The translations under genes were made by a program, and so were the position numbers. A stretch of DNA of 64,000 nucleotides from assembly GCA_963662175.1 (NCBI GenBank), contig OY759217.1, positions 48,150,108-48,214,107 on the forward strand, in the 5' to 3' direction. This document shows positions 31,390 through 40,779 of the stretch, one piece after another. The notes beneath the pieces are model-generated. The model saw only the letters and a program-made list of their open reading frames with translations. It was not told the DNA's origin and made no database searches. Position 1 is the first letter of the stretch, and the number at the start of each line of letters is the position of its first letter. This DNA is from Aradus depressus (Eukaryota; Arthropoda; Insecta; Hemiptera; Aradidae).

Positions 31390-31792
31390 GACGTATTTCT
31401 AAAATCTGTCTGTCTGTCAACTCCCGATAGAATGAATGTATCGACACGAACTCTTATATGTGTATCCAGAATCCTCCAAGAACGACACCAATTGATTTTC
31501 AGCCAAATTCAAAATGGACGGAAGGGGGAGGCTTAATACAAAAACTCTATTAACTGCCATTGCCATTGCCCCAATAACTGGCGATATATTAAATGAATCT
31601 ATATTAAATTTCATATTTTCAGTCAAAACTCCATGAGAACAATATCTGTCAAATTTAATCGAAATCGGCCGATGGAATGGGGGGGGGGGGGGGGGGGGGG
31701 AGGGTTTCAGGGGAGGGGGCCCAACTCAAAAACTCTAATGATTGCCGATGTAATGAATTTAACAACACCAAATTTAGTGTCATGACTCATGT
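31390..31792 (+). repeat. Repeat A copy with 22-nt poly-G
   Basis: CTGTCTGTCAACTCCCGATA, GAATGTATCGACACGAACTC, AGAACGACACCAATTGATTT and GATTGCCGATGTAATGAATT in plus order. A run of 22 G at 31679-31700 sits in the same place as the G-rich patch of other copies. Confidence 0.6.
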
Positions 31793-31860
31793 TTTAGTAG
31801 CATTTTTTAAGTGCTTTTAAGCATTTTTAAAGTGTTTTTAATAATAATAATAATAATAAT

Positions 31861-32520
31861 GTTCTAGGAAGGTGTTCATTTTATCTTAACCCAGGTAAAT
31901 AACTCGAAACATAATGATTTTTCCAAAAAAAAGCTTGAGAAAAAAAATGTAGAGTACAATTGACCGCATTATTTGCTTCTAATTATTTAATTTTTAAACA
32001 AATGAAAATGTTTAACGTTTTTCATGAATTAAAAAAAATTTTTTTTTAGACTGTCAACCTATTTTTTTTTTTTGCATATTTAGATTTCTCGGGAAAAATT
32101 AAGGAGAGGTTAAATGAGACATTTTTTTGTAAGACCAATATTCAACCTAATAAATGAATTTTATTGTAGTAAATGTTGGAACTGATGTCCTGCAACTTCA
32201 ATACACTTATCCAACTTGTTCCGGAAAATTGCTCAAAGTTCTTCAGTATTGGTCTAACAAAAAATGTCTCATTTAACCTCCCCTTAATTGTTTCCAAGGA
32301 ATCTAAATATGCAAAAAAAAAAAAAAAATAGGTTGACAGTCAAGAAAACAATTTTTTTTTTAAATTCATAAACAACGTTAAAAATGTTCATTTGTTAAAT
32401 TAGATTACAGCAAATAATGCGGTCAATTCTACTCTACATTTTTTGTCTTAAGCTTTTTTTTAAGAAAATCATTATTTTTCGAGTTATTTACCTGGGTCAT
32501 GATAAAATGAGCACCCTGTA
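31861..32520. mobile_element. Fold-back mariner-like element, about 660 bp
   Basis: Two arms of about 220 nt are inverted copies: CCAGGTAAATAACTCGAAA at 31891 pairs with 32474-32492, and TAGGTTGACAGTC at 32330 pairs with GACTGTCAACCTA at 32050. The right end CACCCTGTA is typical of mariner-type elements that insert at TA; the left end is eroded. The minus strand of the central part (32160-32255) encodes FRNKLDKCIEVAGHQFQHLL, which resembles the C-terminus of insect mariner-type transposases. It is therefore a decayed, non-autonomous derivative. Confidence 0.6.
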
Positions 32521-32524
32521 TATA

Positions 32525-32705
32525 TTTATTACAATTACACAAAATTTCGTAATACAATCGGGAGATATCACGTTCACAGGCAGACAGCTTTTTTTTTTCA
32601 TAATTGGAATCTAGAAGTCGGAAAACATAAAATTCCATTGAAAACTTGGCATCGAATTTTTGACCGATTACATAACTTTCCATATACTTCGTATAGAGAA
32701 AAGTA
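32525..32705 (-). repeat. Repeat A fragment
   Basis: AATCGGGAGATATCACGTTC, TAGAAGTCGGAAAACATAAA, AACTTGGCATCGAATTTTTG and TTTCCATATACTTCGTATAG: the minus-orientation Repeat A terminus. Confidence 0.55.
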
Positions 32706-32760
32706 GAAGAGTGCCGGACTAGTCATTCCTCCTTGTACCGGTTCGCTATTGAAAGAGACA

Positions 32761-33464
32761 ATATAAATAAAAAATTCAGTAAAACTGAAAAGCACGGCCA
32801 AGTACGAAAAAAATATCTACCGAAGTAATTAATAAACATAAGTTTGATTCATTAAATGTTGTGATATATAAAAAAATTCTGGTCAAGTACGATCTTCCAT
32901 GTATATATACTTCAAAAATTTATTCCTTTTATTTTATTATTGTACGTTGTTTGTTTGTACGTAGAATATATTGTAATTAAACTCTTTAAGTGACCGTTTA
33001 ATTAAAAGAAGTTCAGGTTGGTCATTTCAGGTACTTGGCGACCTGCCTATAATAATTGTTTCTCCCCTGAGCATTTAGTTTGTTTCTAGAAAAATTCCAT
33101 GATTACATGTGTTTTCAAATTTGCATTGATTGATACCATATTCCAGGTAGATAGCATTGTGTAAACTTAATCTTCGCGGCAGGTCGCCAAGTACCTGAAA
33201 TGACCAACCTGAACTTCTTTTAATTAAACGGTCACTTAAAGAGTTTAATTACAATATATTCTACGTACAAACAAACAACGTACAATAATAAAATAAAAGG
33301 AATACATTTTTGAAGTATATATACATGGAAGATCGTACTTGACCAGAATTTTTTTATATATCACAACATTTAATGAATCAAACTTATGTTTATTAATTAC
33401 TTCGGTAGATATTTTTTTCGTACTTGGCCGTGCTTTTCAGTTTTACTGAATTTTTTATTTATAT
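32761..33464. repeat. Near-perfect inverted repeat, 287-bp arms, 130-bp spacer
   Basis: Left arm 32761-33047 and right arm 33178-33464 are reverse complements over their full lengths, with one substitution seen (TTTATTCC against TGTATTCC). The arms meet the spacer at ACCTGCC / GGCAGGT. Near-identity means either a recent inverted duplication or ongoing gene conversion; a transcript would form a 287-bp hairpin. No terminal duplication or transposase. A further direct copy of TCACAACATTTAATGAATCA follows the right arm at about 33465. Confidence 0.9.
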
Positions 33465-33689
33465 ATCACAACATTTAATGAATCAATGTCATTTTTCAAC
33501 ATACATTACGATCAGATTTTTTTATGATAAATACTTGTAGATGTCTATTTTAAATCTTTCTAACAGAATTCAAAAAACTTACATTGTATTGCAAGTCTTA
33601 AAAAATACGTACAAAACTGACAGAAAATTCGATACAAAACTGAAAAAGAAAAGACATAAAAGACAAAACTCATAGGCTATTCGTAAAGT

Positions 33690-34860
33690 AAGTTGACATT
33701 ACTGGTGGGGATTCGAACCCCCAACCCTCTGGTCCGTAACGTGAGCATTTTGTAAAGTAAGTTGGTATTATTGGGAAGGATTCGAACCCGCAACCCTCGG
33801 GTTTGTAAAGAGAGCTATTTGTAAACTAAGTTGACATTACTGATCGGGACTCGAACCCGCAACCCTCCGGGTGGTAACGTGAACTATTTATACAGGAAGT
33901 CATTATTACTGGTAGGGATTCGAAACCGCATCCCTAGGGTTGGTAAAGTAGGATATTTGTAAAATAAGTTGGTATTACTAGTGGGGATTCGAACCCGCAA
34001 CCCTCGGGTTCGTAACGTGAGCTATTTGTAAAATAAGTTGATATTACTGATCGCGACTCGAACCCGCAACTTTCGGGTTGGTAACGCAAGCTATTTGTAA
34101 AATAAGTTGATATTACTGATCGGGACTCGAACCTGCAACCCTCGGGGTGGTAACGTGGGCTATTCGTAAAATAAGTTGATATTACTGGTGGGGATTCAAA
34201 CCCGCAACCCTCGGGTGGGTAACGTGGGCTATTCGTAAAATAAGTTGATATTACTGGTGGGGATTCAAACCCGCAACCTTTGGGTTCGTAACGTGAGCAT
34301 TTTGTAAAGTAAGTTGGTATTATTGGTAGGGATTCAAACCCACAATCCTCGGGTTGGTAAAGAGAGCTATTTGTAAAATAAGTTGACATTACTGATCGGG
34401 ACTCGGACCCGCAACCCTCGGGGTGGTAACGTGAACTATTTATATAGGAAGTCGTTATTACTGATAGGGATTCGAAACCGCAACCCTCGGGTAGGTATCG
34501 TGGGCTATTCGTAAAATAAGTTGATATTACTGGTGGGGATTCAAACCCGCAACCCTCGGGTTGGTAACGTGGGCTATTTATAAAGTAAGTTGATATTAGT
34601 GGTGGGGATTCGAACCGCAACCTTCGTGTTCGTGACGTGAGCTACTTGTAAAGTAAGTTGATATTACTGGTGGGGATTAAAACCCCCAACCCTTGGGTTC
34701 GTAACGTGAGCATTTTGTAAAATAAGTTGATATTACTCGGGGGGATTCGAACCCGCAACCCTCGGGTTGGTAACGTTGGCTATTAGCAAAGAATGTTGAT
34801 ATTACTGGTGCGGATTCGAACCCGCAACCCTCAGGTTGGTAACGTGGGAATTTGTAACTG
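33690..34860 (-). repeat. 69-bp tandem array, about 17 units, B-box-like motif in each
   Basis: Unit of about 69 bp; on the minus strand each contains GCGGGTTCGAATCCCCACCA or a close variant, which matches the RNA polymerase III B box (GGTTCGANTCC). The rest reads GTAATATCAACTTATTTTAC AAATAGCTCACGTTACG. Units vary by point changes (GATCGGGACTCG, AAACCC). The 228-codon minus-strand frame 33934-34620 is the array translated in a period divisible by three (a 23-residue repeat starting FESPPVIS) and is not a credible gene. Confidence 0.9.
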
Positions 34861-35455
34861 TCACTATTACACTGTATTAACTATCACTGCATAACAACGT
34901 TCCACATAATTAAAATGAAATATTTTGAAACTTTGATGACGTCATCCGGACGTCCGGACACTGAAAAAGGAAGAAGAAAAAAAAAAGTTATTTTTTGCTG
35001 ACTTTGACCCCTTGTAACTTGGTCAAATATGAACTTTTTTGTCTACTTTTTTTTTTCATTTTGTTCAGCTCGGAGTTCTCGACACAACTATGTAGAGAAA
35101 AATGTTATTTTGTTATTGCATAACATACTTTTGTTGATGCAAAAAGTGGCATTTAGTGTCACGAGAAAAGTTACACAGCAGTGTCTTTTTCTTTCTTTTT
35201 TTTCGGATTTTTTCGGACTTGGCCAGAGACACTGCCGTGTCTCCTGAACCCGAGTGACATGTAAGTTGAGATGGAAACTAACAAGTTGAAGTGTCTCCCA
35301 TAGCCTCAATGTGTTGACACTCTAAACACTGGCCCATTAGTGTTGATAAAACACTACACCGACACTAGAACAGTAGATACACTCTGTCCAGGGGTCGGTA
35401 ACCTTACTTCATTTGTGGGCCGCATAATCCACTAGATAGGTTGTGAAGTACAAGT
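34861..35455. other. Unassigned spacer
   Basis: No gene recognised. Frames 35029-35247 and 35088-35309 overlap on opposite strands and have no features. Confidence 0.3.
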
Positions 35456-35463
35456 ATGTATGT

Positions 35464-35826
35464 TAGGGTGGTCCAAAAATGACAATTAAAAAAAAAAAAA
35501 AAAACGTGCACCCCCTAGTTTGGAAGAACTCGACGAAAGAAAAATTTTGGCGCCAAAAAAAACGAAAAATATTTTAAATATCCCGTGCCCCGCGGAATTT
35601 GAATTTTTAGCCCATTTTGATGAAACGGGAGCGCCATATTGTTTCAACTTTAATACATATGAGAACCAATGTTAAATTCCATTTAAAATTCAAATGCCGT
35701 GGGGCACGGGTTATTTCAAATATTTTTCGTTTTTTTTGGCGCAAAAATTTTCTTTCGTCGAGTTCTTCCAAACTAGGGGGTGCACGTTTTTTTTTTTTTT
35801 TAAATTGTCCTTTTTGGACCACCCTA
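35464..35826. mobile_element. Palindromic TAGGGTGG-ended element, 363 bp
   Basis: Ends TAGGGTGGTCCAAAAA and, reverse-complemented at the right, the same 16 bases. The 8-bp target duplication ATGTATGT is at 35456-35463 and 35827-35834. The arms, about 150 nt each, are inverted copies with few differences (ACGTGCACCCCCTAGTTTGG in both), leaving a short loop near 35615-35680. There is no transposase; frames in it are arm translations. Confidence 0.88.
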
Positions 35827-35838
35827 ATGTATGTACAT

Positions 35839-36487
35839 TAGGGTGGAGTGGAAATGGGGGTTTTGAAATTTTTTTTTGAAATTGAAAAGGCCTGGGGGAG
35901 CAAAAGTTGACCATTGGTGAGAGTAACACCCATGTAAAATTTGGACGAATTTGGACAATATCTCCTGTTCCCATCAGCGCCGTCTGTTTCACTATAGCTT
36001 ACTCCCGGAGGGGTTTTCTTTGCAGAGCTACATTAATTTGTAATATATCAAATTACTGGTATTTGTACGCTCTACCAAAAGGGTAATGATATGAAATTAT
36101 GAATTCCTAATTTTTTACCGTATTTTGGGCGAAAATGTGACTTTTTTTGAAATAGACAATTTCTTAGGCGATAACTTATCTGATCTGCAGAGCATTTTTG
36201 TGTCTTTCCGAGATAAATCTACTGTGAGGTTAAGCACTTCACTATCTTCGAAATATCGTATGAATTAATTTAAACCGTCCCATAATTCGTATAAATCGAA
36301 AAGAATGAAAAAAACTTAAGAAAAGCAAGGAACACTTAGGAGAAGTTTTCTTTATTGGCCCTGGTGGGGTCAGAAGCTATTCTTGAATTTCGTCCAAACT
36401 TTACAAGAGTGTTACTCTCACCAATGGTCAACTTTTGCGCTCCCAGTCGTTTTCAATTTCAAAAACTTTTTTTTTCACTCCACCCTA
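35839..36487. mobile_element. Palindromic TAGGGTGG-ended element, 649 bp
   Basis: Ends TAGGGTGGAGTGGAAA / TTTTTTCACTCCACCCTA. Flanks ATGTACAT and ATTAACAT are an imperfect 8-bp duplication (6 of 8). The arms, about 135 nt each, pair through AAAGTTGACCATTGGTGAGAG and its complement. The central part is unrelated to the 363-bp and 919-bp elements. The gap to the preceding element is only 12 bp. Confidence 0.8.
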
Positions 36488-36589
36488 ATTAACATGTAAG
36501 ATTTTTATGATTTTTATTTTTTTTCTAAAGAAGAGGGTCGCAAGAAGTTATTATTTTATAAGAACAAATTTATTTAGGAAATATGAACA

Positions 36590-36740
36590 TTGTACTCAAA
36601 ACCGCCCCTCCCCTTCGGTTGATTATGCTGAAAATTAATCGGTGTTGTCCTTATAAAGCTTTGAATTTACATATCAAATTAGTGTTATATGTATTCATTC
36701 TATCCGGAGTTATCGTGTTCATACACACACACAAATCTTA
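36590..36740 (-). repeat. Repeat A fragment
   Basis: CCCCTCCCCTTCGGTTGATT, ATTAATCGGTGTTGTCCTTA and TTCATTCTATCCGGAGTTAT in minus orientation. Confidence 0.5.
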
Positions 36741-37024
36741 GCGAAATCCGTCTAAATGTGTTCAGAAGACCTTGAAAAGTGAAAATGCTATCTCGGATAT
36801 CACAATACTTTATAATACTAAAACCATGGTTAAGAGGTCAGATAGTTCTAATTACATAGTTACAAACACAGACACACACACAATCACAACCACAGACAGA
36901 CTTCTTCGAATATGGTCTATTTGTGTTCAAAACAAAATGAAACCTCAAAATCCGTTGAAAAACACAATCTCGAATTTTCTCGAAATAATGTTAAAGTTGT
37001 TTGTCCCTACTTATATGAGACCAT
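36741..37024 (+). repeat. Repeat C, also at 37662-37745 and 39600-39780
   Basis: GTGTTCAGAAGACCTTGAAA AGTGAAAATG and the following AATACTT segment recur in diverged form at 39667-39735 (ATTCAGAGGACCTTGAAACG). A related terminus (TATA.GTATAAGAAAGTA) follows at 39745. Unclassified; the 95-codon frame 36772-37059 is not credible. Confidence 0.4.
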
Positions 37025-37592
37025 CATCGTATCTGATTGAATGCGAACTACCAAAATAACTGTATTAAGCAGTTTTCAGAAATCTTTTTAGATTTGGGGC
37101 CACAAGGTGGATCTAAACCTTATACTCCTGACGCGACTTTTTTAGCTGGATTTAACTTAAAAAATGTTCATTTCTACTCATGGTAGTCTCTTATCATATC
37201 TAATTGAATTACTAAATCGAACTACCAACATAACTATATTAAGGATTTTTCAGAAATCGTATGAGATTTAAGGTCACAAGGTTGACCTAAACCTTAAATT
37301 TCTAACTCGACTTTATTAGCTAGATTTAATTTTTAAAATGTTCATTTTTACTTATGCATTTTTACTCTTAGCATATCTGATTGAATCCCCAACTGAATTA
37401 TGAATTCGATAAAGAAATATCTGATTGAATTACTAAATTGAACTAGCAACATAACTATATCAAGGATTTTTCAGAAATCGTATGAGATTTGAGCCGCAAG
37501 GTCGACCTAAACCTTAAATTTCTAACTCGACTTTATTAGATGGATTTAACTTAAAAAATGTTCATCTAAACTCAGGTAGCCTCTTATCATAT
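37025..37592 (+). repeat. Tandem repeat, about 180-215 bp unit, 3 copies
   Basis: The block TTTTCAGAAATC(G/T)T...GATTTGGGG, AGG..GACCTAAACCTTA, CTAACTCGACTTTATTAG, AAAAATGTTCAT and TCTTATCATATCTGATTGAA recurs starting near 37068, 37246 and 37459. The second copy carries a short insertion before the third. Confidence 0.65.
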
Positions 37593-37593
37593 C

Positions 37594-37660
37594 TGAACTA
37601 CGAGGTCATTTTGCCTACTACTCGCCATTCGCTCTGGTGGACATGAGCCTGACTCTACAA
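37594..37660 (-). mobile_element. SINE-T copy 13, short fragment
   Basis: Only the ACTACGAGGTCAT to GGACATGAGCCTGACTCTAC part of the SINE is present. Confidence 0.6.
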
Positions 37661-37982
37661 CGAAGGGAGAAACCTCGTATTTTCTCACGATTACAATATG
37701 TACTTCTTTTATACAATAGATATAAGAATGTAAAAATAAAGTAGTTTTGCAGATGCTGCGGGCGCGGGTTGCAGAGCTCTGCATTAGATGATGGATGTTC
37801 CCCTGGGATGTGCCCCTACCATGTGTGATCTATCATGCTACCTCCTTGTACCAACCACAACATTGTTAATTCACCAACTAACGTGAGGTTGGTAGCCCTC
37901 GAGGCTTGGCAATATCATGTTAATATTAAACAAAAGGGGTGTACTCCTACATGGACATGTTTCCTTTAAAATATACTTGCAG
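37661..37982. other. Unassigned spacer
   Basis: A Repeat C piece lies at about 37662-37745, then unassigned DNA. Confidence 0.3.
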
Positions 37983-38262
37983 GGGGCGCCAATAGCTCAG
38001 TGGCATGCTTGCTTGCTTACTGAACTCAAGTTCCCAGGTTCGAAACCCGGCCGAGGCCCCCAATTTTCAGCAGAATAGGCTTATGTGAAAGAGGGATCAG
38101 AGAGGGGCTAAACTCAGGGTCTACTCCTTAAAGGGTACTACTTGAAAGCAAAACTAAGAACTCCCATAGTAGAGTCAGGCTCATGTCCACCAGAGCAACA
38201 AAAGAGCGCTGTGGTAGTAGGCAATATGACCTCGAAGTTGAAAGCCCGAGCATAAGTCACAA
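37983..38262 (+). mobile_element. SINE-T copy 14, variant middle
   Basis: The head is well preserved (GGGCGCCAATAGCTCAGTGG, A box; GGTTCGAAACCCGGCCGAGG, B box). The body between about 38065 and 38155 is replaced by unrelated or very diverged sequence. The 3' body (ACTCCCATAGTAGAGTCAGG to GCATAAGTCA) is present. Confidence 0.75.
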
Positions 38263-38269
38263 TAATAAC

Positions 38270-38608
38270 TACTAGCAGGTTAGCCGGCGTTGCCTGGAAG
38301 TAACTGTGGGTCTTTTTAAATAATATTTATAATCTAAACAAAAATCTCTTCAAATAAAATTTCTAGAAGAGGCACATTTTATACGAAATGTTTTTTTCGA
38401 AGGTCGCCTGGTTTGAGAGATACAATTTTCATGCCGAAAAGCGTCCTAAATAATCTCTTGAAACCCATTTTTTTAGACATTTGCTTCTCACAAGAAATCT
38501 TTTTTATTAAATTTCCAATTACTTAAATAACCTTAAATTTAAGATAGGACCAATACATACAATGATTTAGCGCTCCAAACATAAATTAATACATTTATGT
38601 AGGAAATA
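38270..38608 (+). repeat. Repeat B copy with retroposon-like 5' motif
   Basis: Opens TAGCAGGTTAGCCGGCGTTG CCTGG, similar to TAGCAGTTATACCCGGCGTT GCCCGGGG at 48194. From 38385 it follows 430-600 closely. Confidence 0.5.
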
Positions 38609-38622
38609 GTTTAATATTATTA

Positions 38623-38927
38623 GGTTAGGTTTTATGACTCATGCCCGGGCTTTAAATACGAGCGCTTTTTCGTCACTCTGGAGGACATGAGCCCAACTCT
38701 AATGTGGGAGTCCTAAATTTTGCTTACCCTAAATTTTTATCCACCTAGGGTAGGGGTCTTTAACGAGTACCTGACATCTCGGGACCATCGCTTAACGTCC
38801 CATCCGGCGTGCTTAAGTTTATTTTACCTCCCAGATAAAATGCAACTAAGGGCCTCCGTCGGGTTTCGAACCCACGCTCTTGATCTCAGAAGACAAGCAC
38901 ACATACCACTGAGCTATCGGCGCCCTC
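38623..38927 (-). mobile_element. SINE-T copy 15
   Basis: Minus-strand copy with a two-unit TTAGG tail, a short internal deletion in the ACCAGAGCG region and in GTACAGGCTCGG, intact B box and slightly changed A box. A perfect 14-bp target duplication GTTTAATATTATTA is at 38609-38622 and 38928-38941. Confidence 0.92.
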
Positions 38928-39014
38928 GTTTAATATTATTAAACGTTAATTGTATTCGCATAGCAACGAATTTTAAAATATATTTTTATTTGGTCATGTG
39001 AACTTATCGTAGTT

Positions 39015-39195
39015 ACCTATTGTGACACATGCCCGGTCACGTAAGTACGAGGTCATACTGCCTACTAACAGAACGCTATTTCGAAGCTGGATATGTGGTC
39101 AAATGCTTTGGACATGAGCCAGACTCTACTATGGGAGTCCTCAATTTTGCCTACCTACGTTGCTTATCGCGTAGGTTCAAGGCCATTGTTTAATT
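39015..39195 (-). mobile_element. SINE-T copy 16, old fragment
   Basis: GTGACACATGCCCGGTCACG, TACGAGGTCATACTGCCTAC, GGACATGAGCCAGACTCTAC and GGGAGTCCTCAATTTTGCCT occur in SINE order. A foreign stretch of about 20 bp interrupts it near 39085, and the head is missing. Confidence 0.6.
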
Positions 39196-40380
39196 AAAAT
39201 TTAAAATGTGTCAGATTTAAAATGTTAAAATTTAAAAAAAATTAATTTTTAATTAAATTTTAAATGGGTATTTAATGTTTTTTAAAAAAAAGAGAATAGA
39301 AAGGGCGGATTTGTCGACAATGAAAACATCAACTGATATGGGATAAAAATTAAAAATTTTAAAAATCTCCAATTATCCAAGATTAATCTCTTTGTCATCT
39401 GACTAAGAAAAGACAAAAAAAAAAAAGCTCCGACTTTTCTCATAATTAAAATAAAAGACTTGCCTTCTGGCATTTCGATCTCGGAAGTCTGACAAGCTTT
39501 CAACAGAAGTATTTATGTACCTAAAATCTTTGTTTCAGAATAATTATTGAAAACGAAGGGCCTATCTCTTGTTAAAGACCTTTTAGGGCATTCTTTAACA
39601 TTTAATATTAATAAAAGAGCCCTTGGATGGGCGACATACACACACAGACAGACATCATCACGTATTCAGAGGACCTTGAAACGTGAAAATTAGTTGAAAC
39701 CTCGATCTTGGATTTTCGCAATATTACAATACTTCCTTGTATTATAGGTATAAGAAAGTAATAAAGAAATAATAATACTAGTAATAAATTAAACACAATT
39801 TATGCGGTAATCAAGCTGTTAGTTGTTAGATAATGAATATCATGTTATTTACTGGAGGGGAGATGAAGTGGGAGGTCGGTGGTGAGAACTAATGAGGGCC
39901 TTTAGTCTTCTTGGGGAGTTAGTAAAGGACAAGTCGTCGGTGAATCACCGGAATTGTGCGTCCCCACATCAAATTACTTATAATAAACTATCTTTCTTCT
40001 CTTTTCATCTCCTTTGACAGATTTGACTGAAAATCAATTGTGATAGTAAAAAACAATACTTAAAAATAATAATAATAAATAATTATATAAAAATGATAAA
40101 TAATAAAATGATCACATTTCCTATAGAAATTTTGACTGGTCTTATATTAAATTTTGATTTCTACAGAAGTTTCCAAAAAAATATAGAAATTTTATGATGT
40201 GAAATTTTGAAGAAAGTGCACGTATATAAAAAAAAAAATTAAATTGGTAATTACTTTATTTGAATTTTTTCTAAAGTATAATTCTGAGATGCCAGCAAAT
40301 GTTTCTAAATTTGCAAAAATGTTTAATCAAATCCAAAGGTATTTTTATTTGGTTGACAGGGGAAATAAATAGAATTTACT
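39196..40380. other. AT-rich spacer with Repeat C piece
   Basis: TTAAAATTT-type runs at 39195-39290, a Repeat C piece at 39600-39780 and otherwise very AT-rich DNA. No gene or RNA recognised. Confidence 0.35.
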
Positions 40381-40383
40381 TAT

Positions 40384-40770
40384 TGCAACGACGGACCCCA
40401 CAGCTAGTACGTTTTTAGGAACGCTGGGCCCTACAGGTAGTAGGTGCCTTGCAACTGCGGACCCCACAGCTAGTACCTACGTAGTTAAATACGCTGGGCC
40501 ACACTGCTAGCGCCTTGCAACAGCAGACCCCACAGCTAGTACGTAATTAGGAACGCTGGGCATCACAGCTAGTAAATGTCTTGTAGGTGCCATGCAACAG
40601 CGAACCCCACAGCCAGTACATAGTTAGGAACGCTGGGGCTGAGCACTACAGTTAGTAAGTGCCTTGCAACAGCGGACCCCACAGCTAGTACGATATTAGG
40701 AACGCTGGGCATCACAGCTAGTAAATGTCTTGCAACAGTGAACCCCACAGCGAATACATAGTTACTACTA
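40384..40770 (+). repeat. 66-bp array, copy I (about 6 units)
   Basis: Unit built on CAGCTAGTACG(T/A)A(G/A)TTAGGAACGCTGGGC..CACAGCTAGTA, TGCCTTGCAACAGCGGACCC. CAGCTAGTA occurs twice per unit. Confidence 0.85.
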
Positions 40771-40779
40771 CTACATGTG

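Noticed and set aside
33934..34620. 228-codon minus-strand frame with a 23-residue repeat
   Set aside because: Translation of the 69-bp array with B-box motifs; no start context, domain or independent evidence of coding.
33690..34860. Tandem tRNA genes
   Set aside because: Only the T-arm/B-box segment repeats; no acceptor, D or anticodon arms fit within 69 bp.
33690..34860. CRISPR-like array of regular repeats
   Set aside because: Repeats are contiguous with no unique spacers, the genome is eukaryotic, and no cas-like gene is present; the same holds for the 66-bp and 143-bp arrays.
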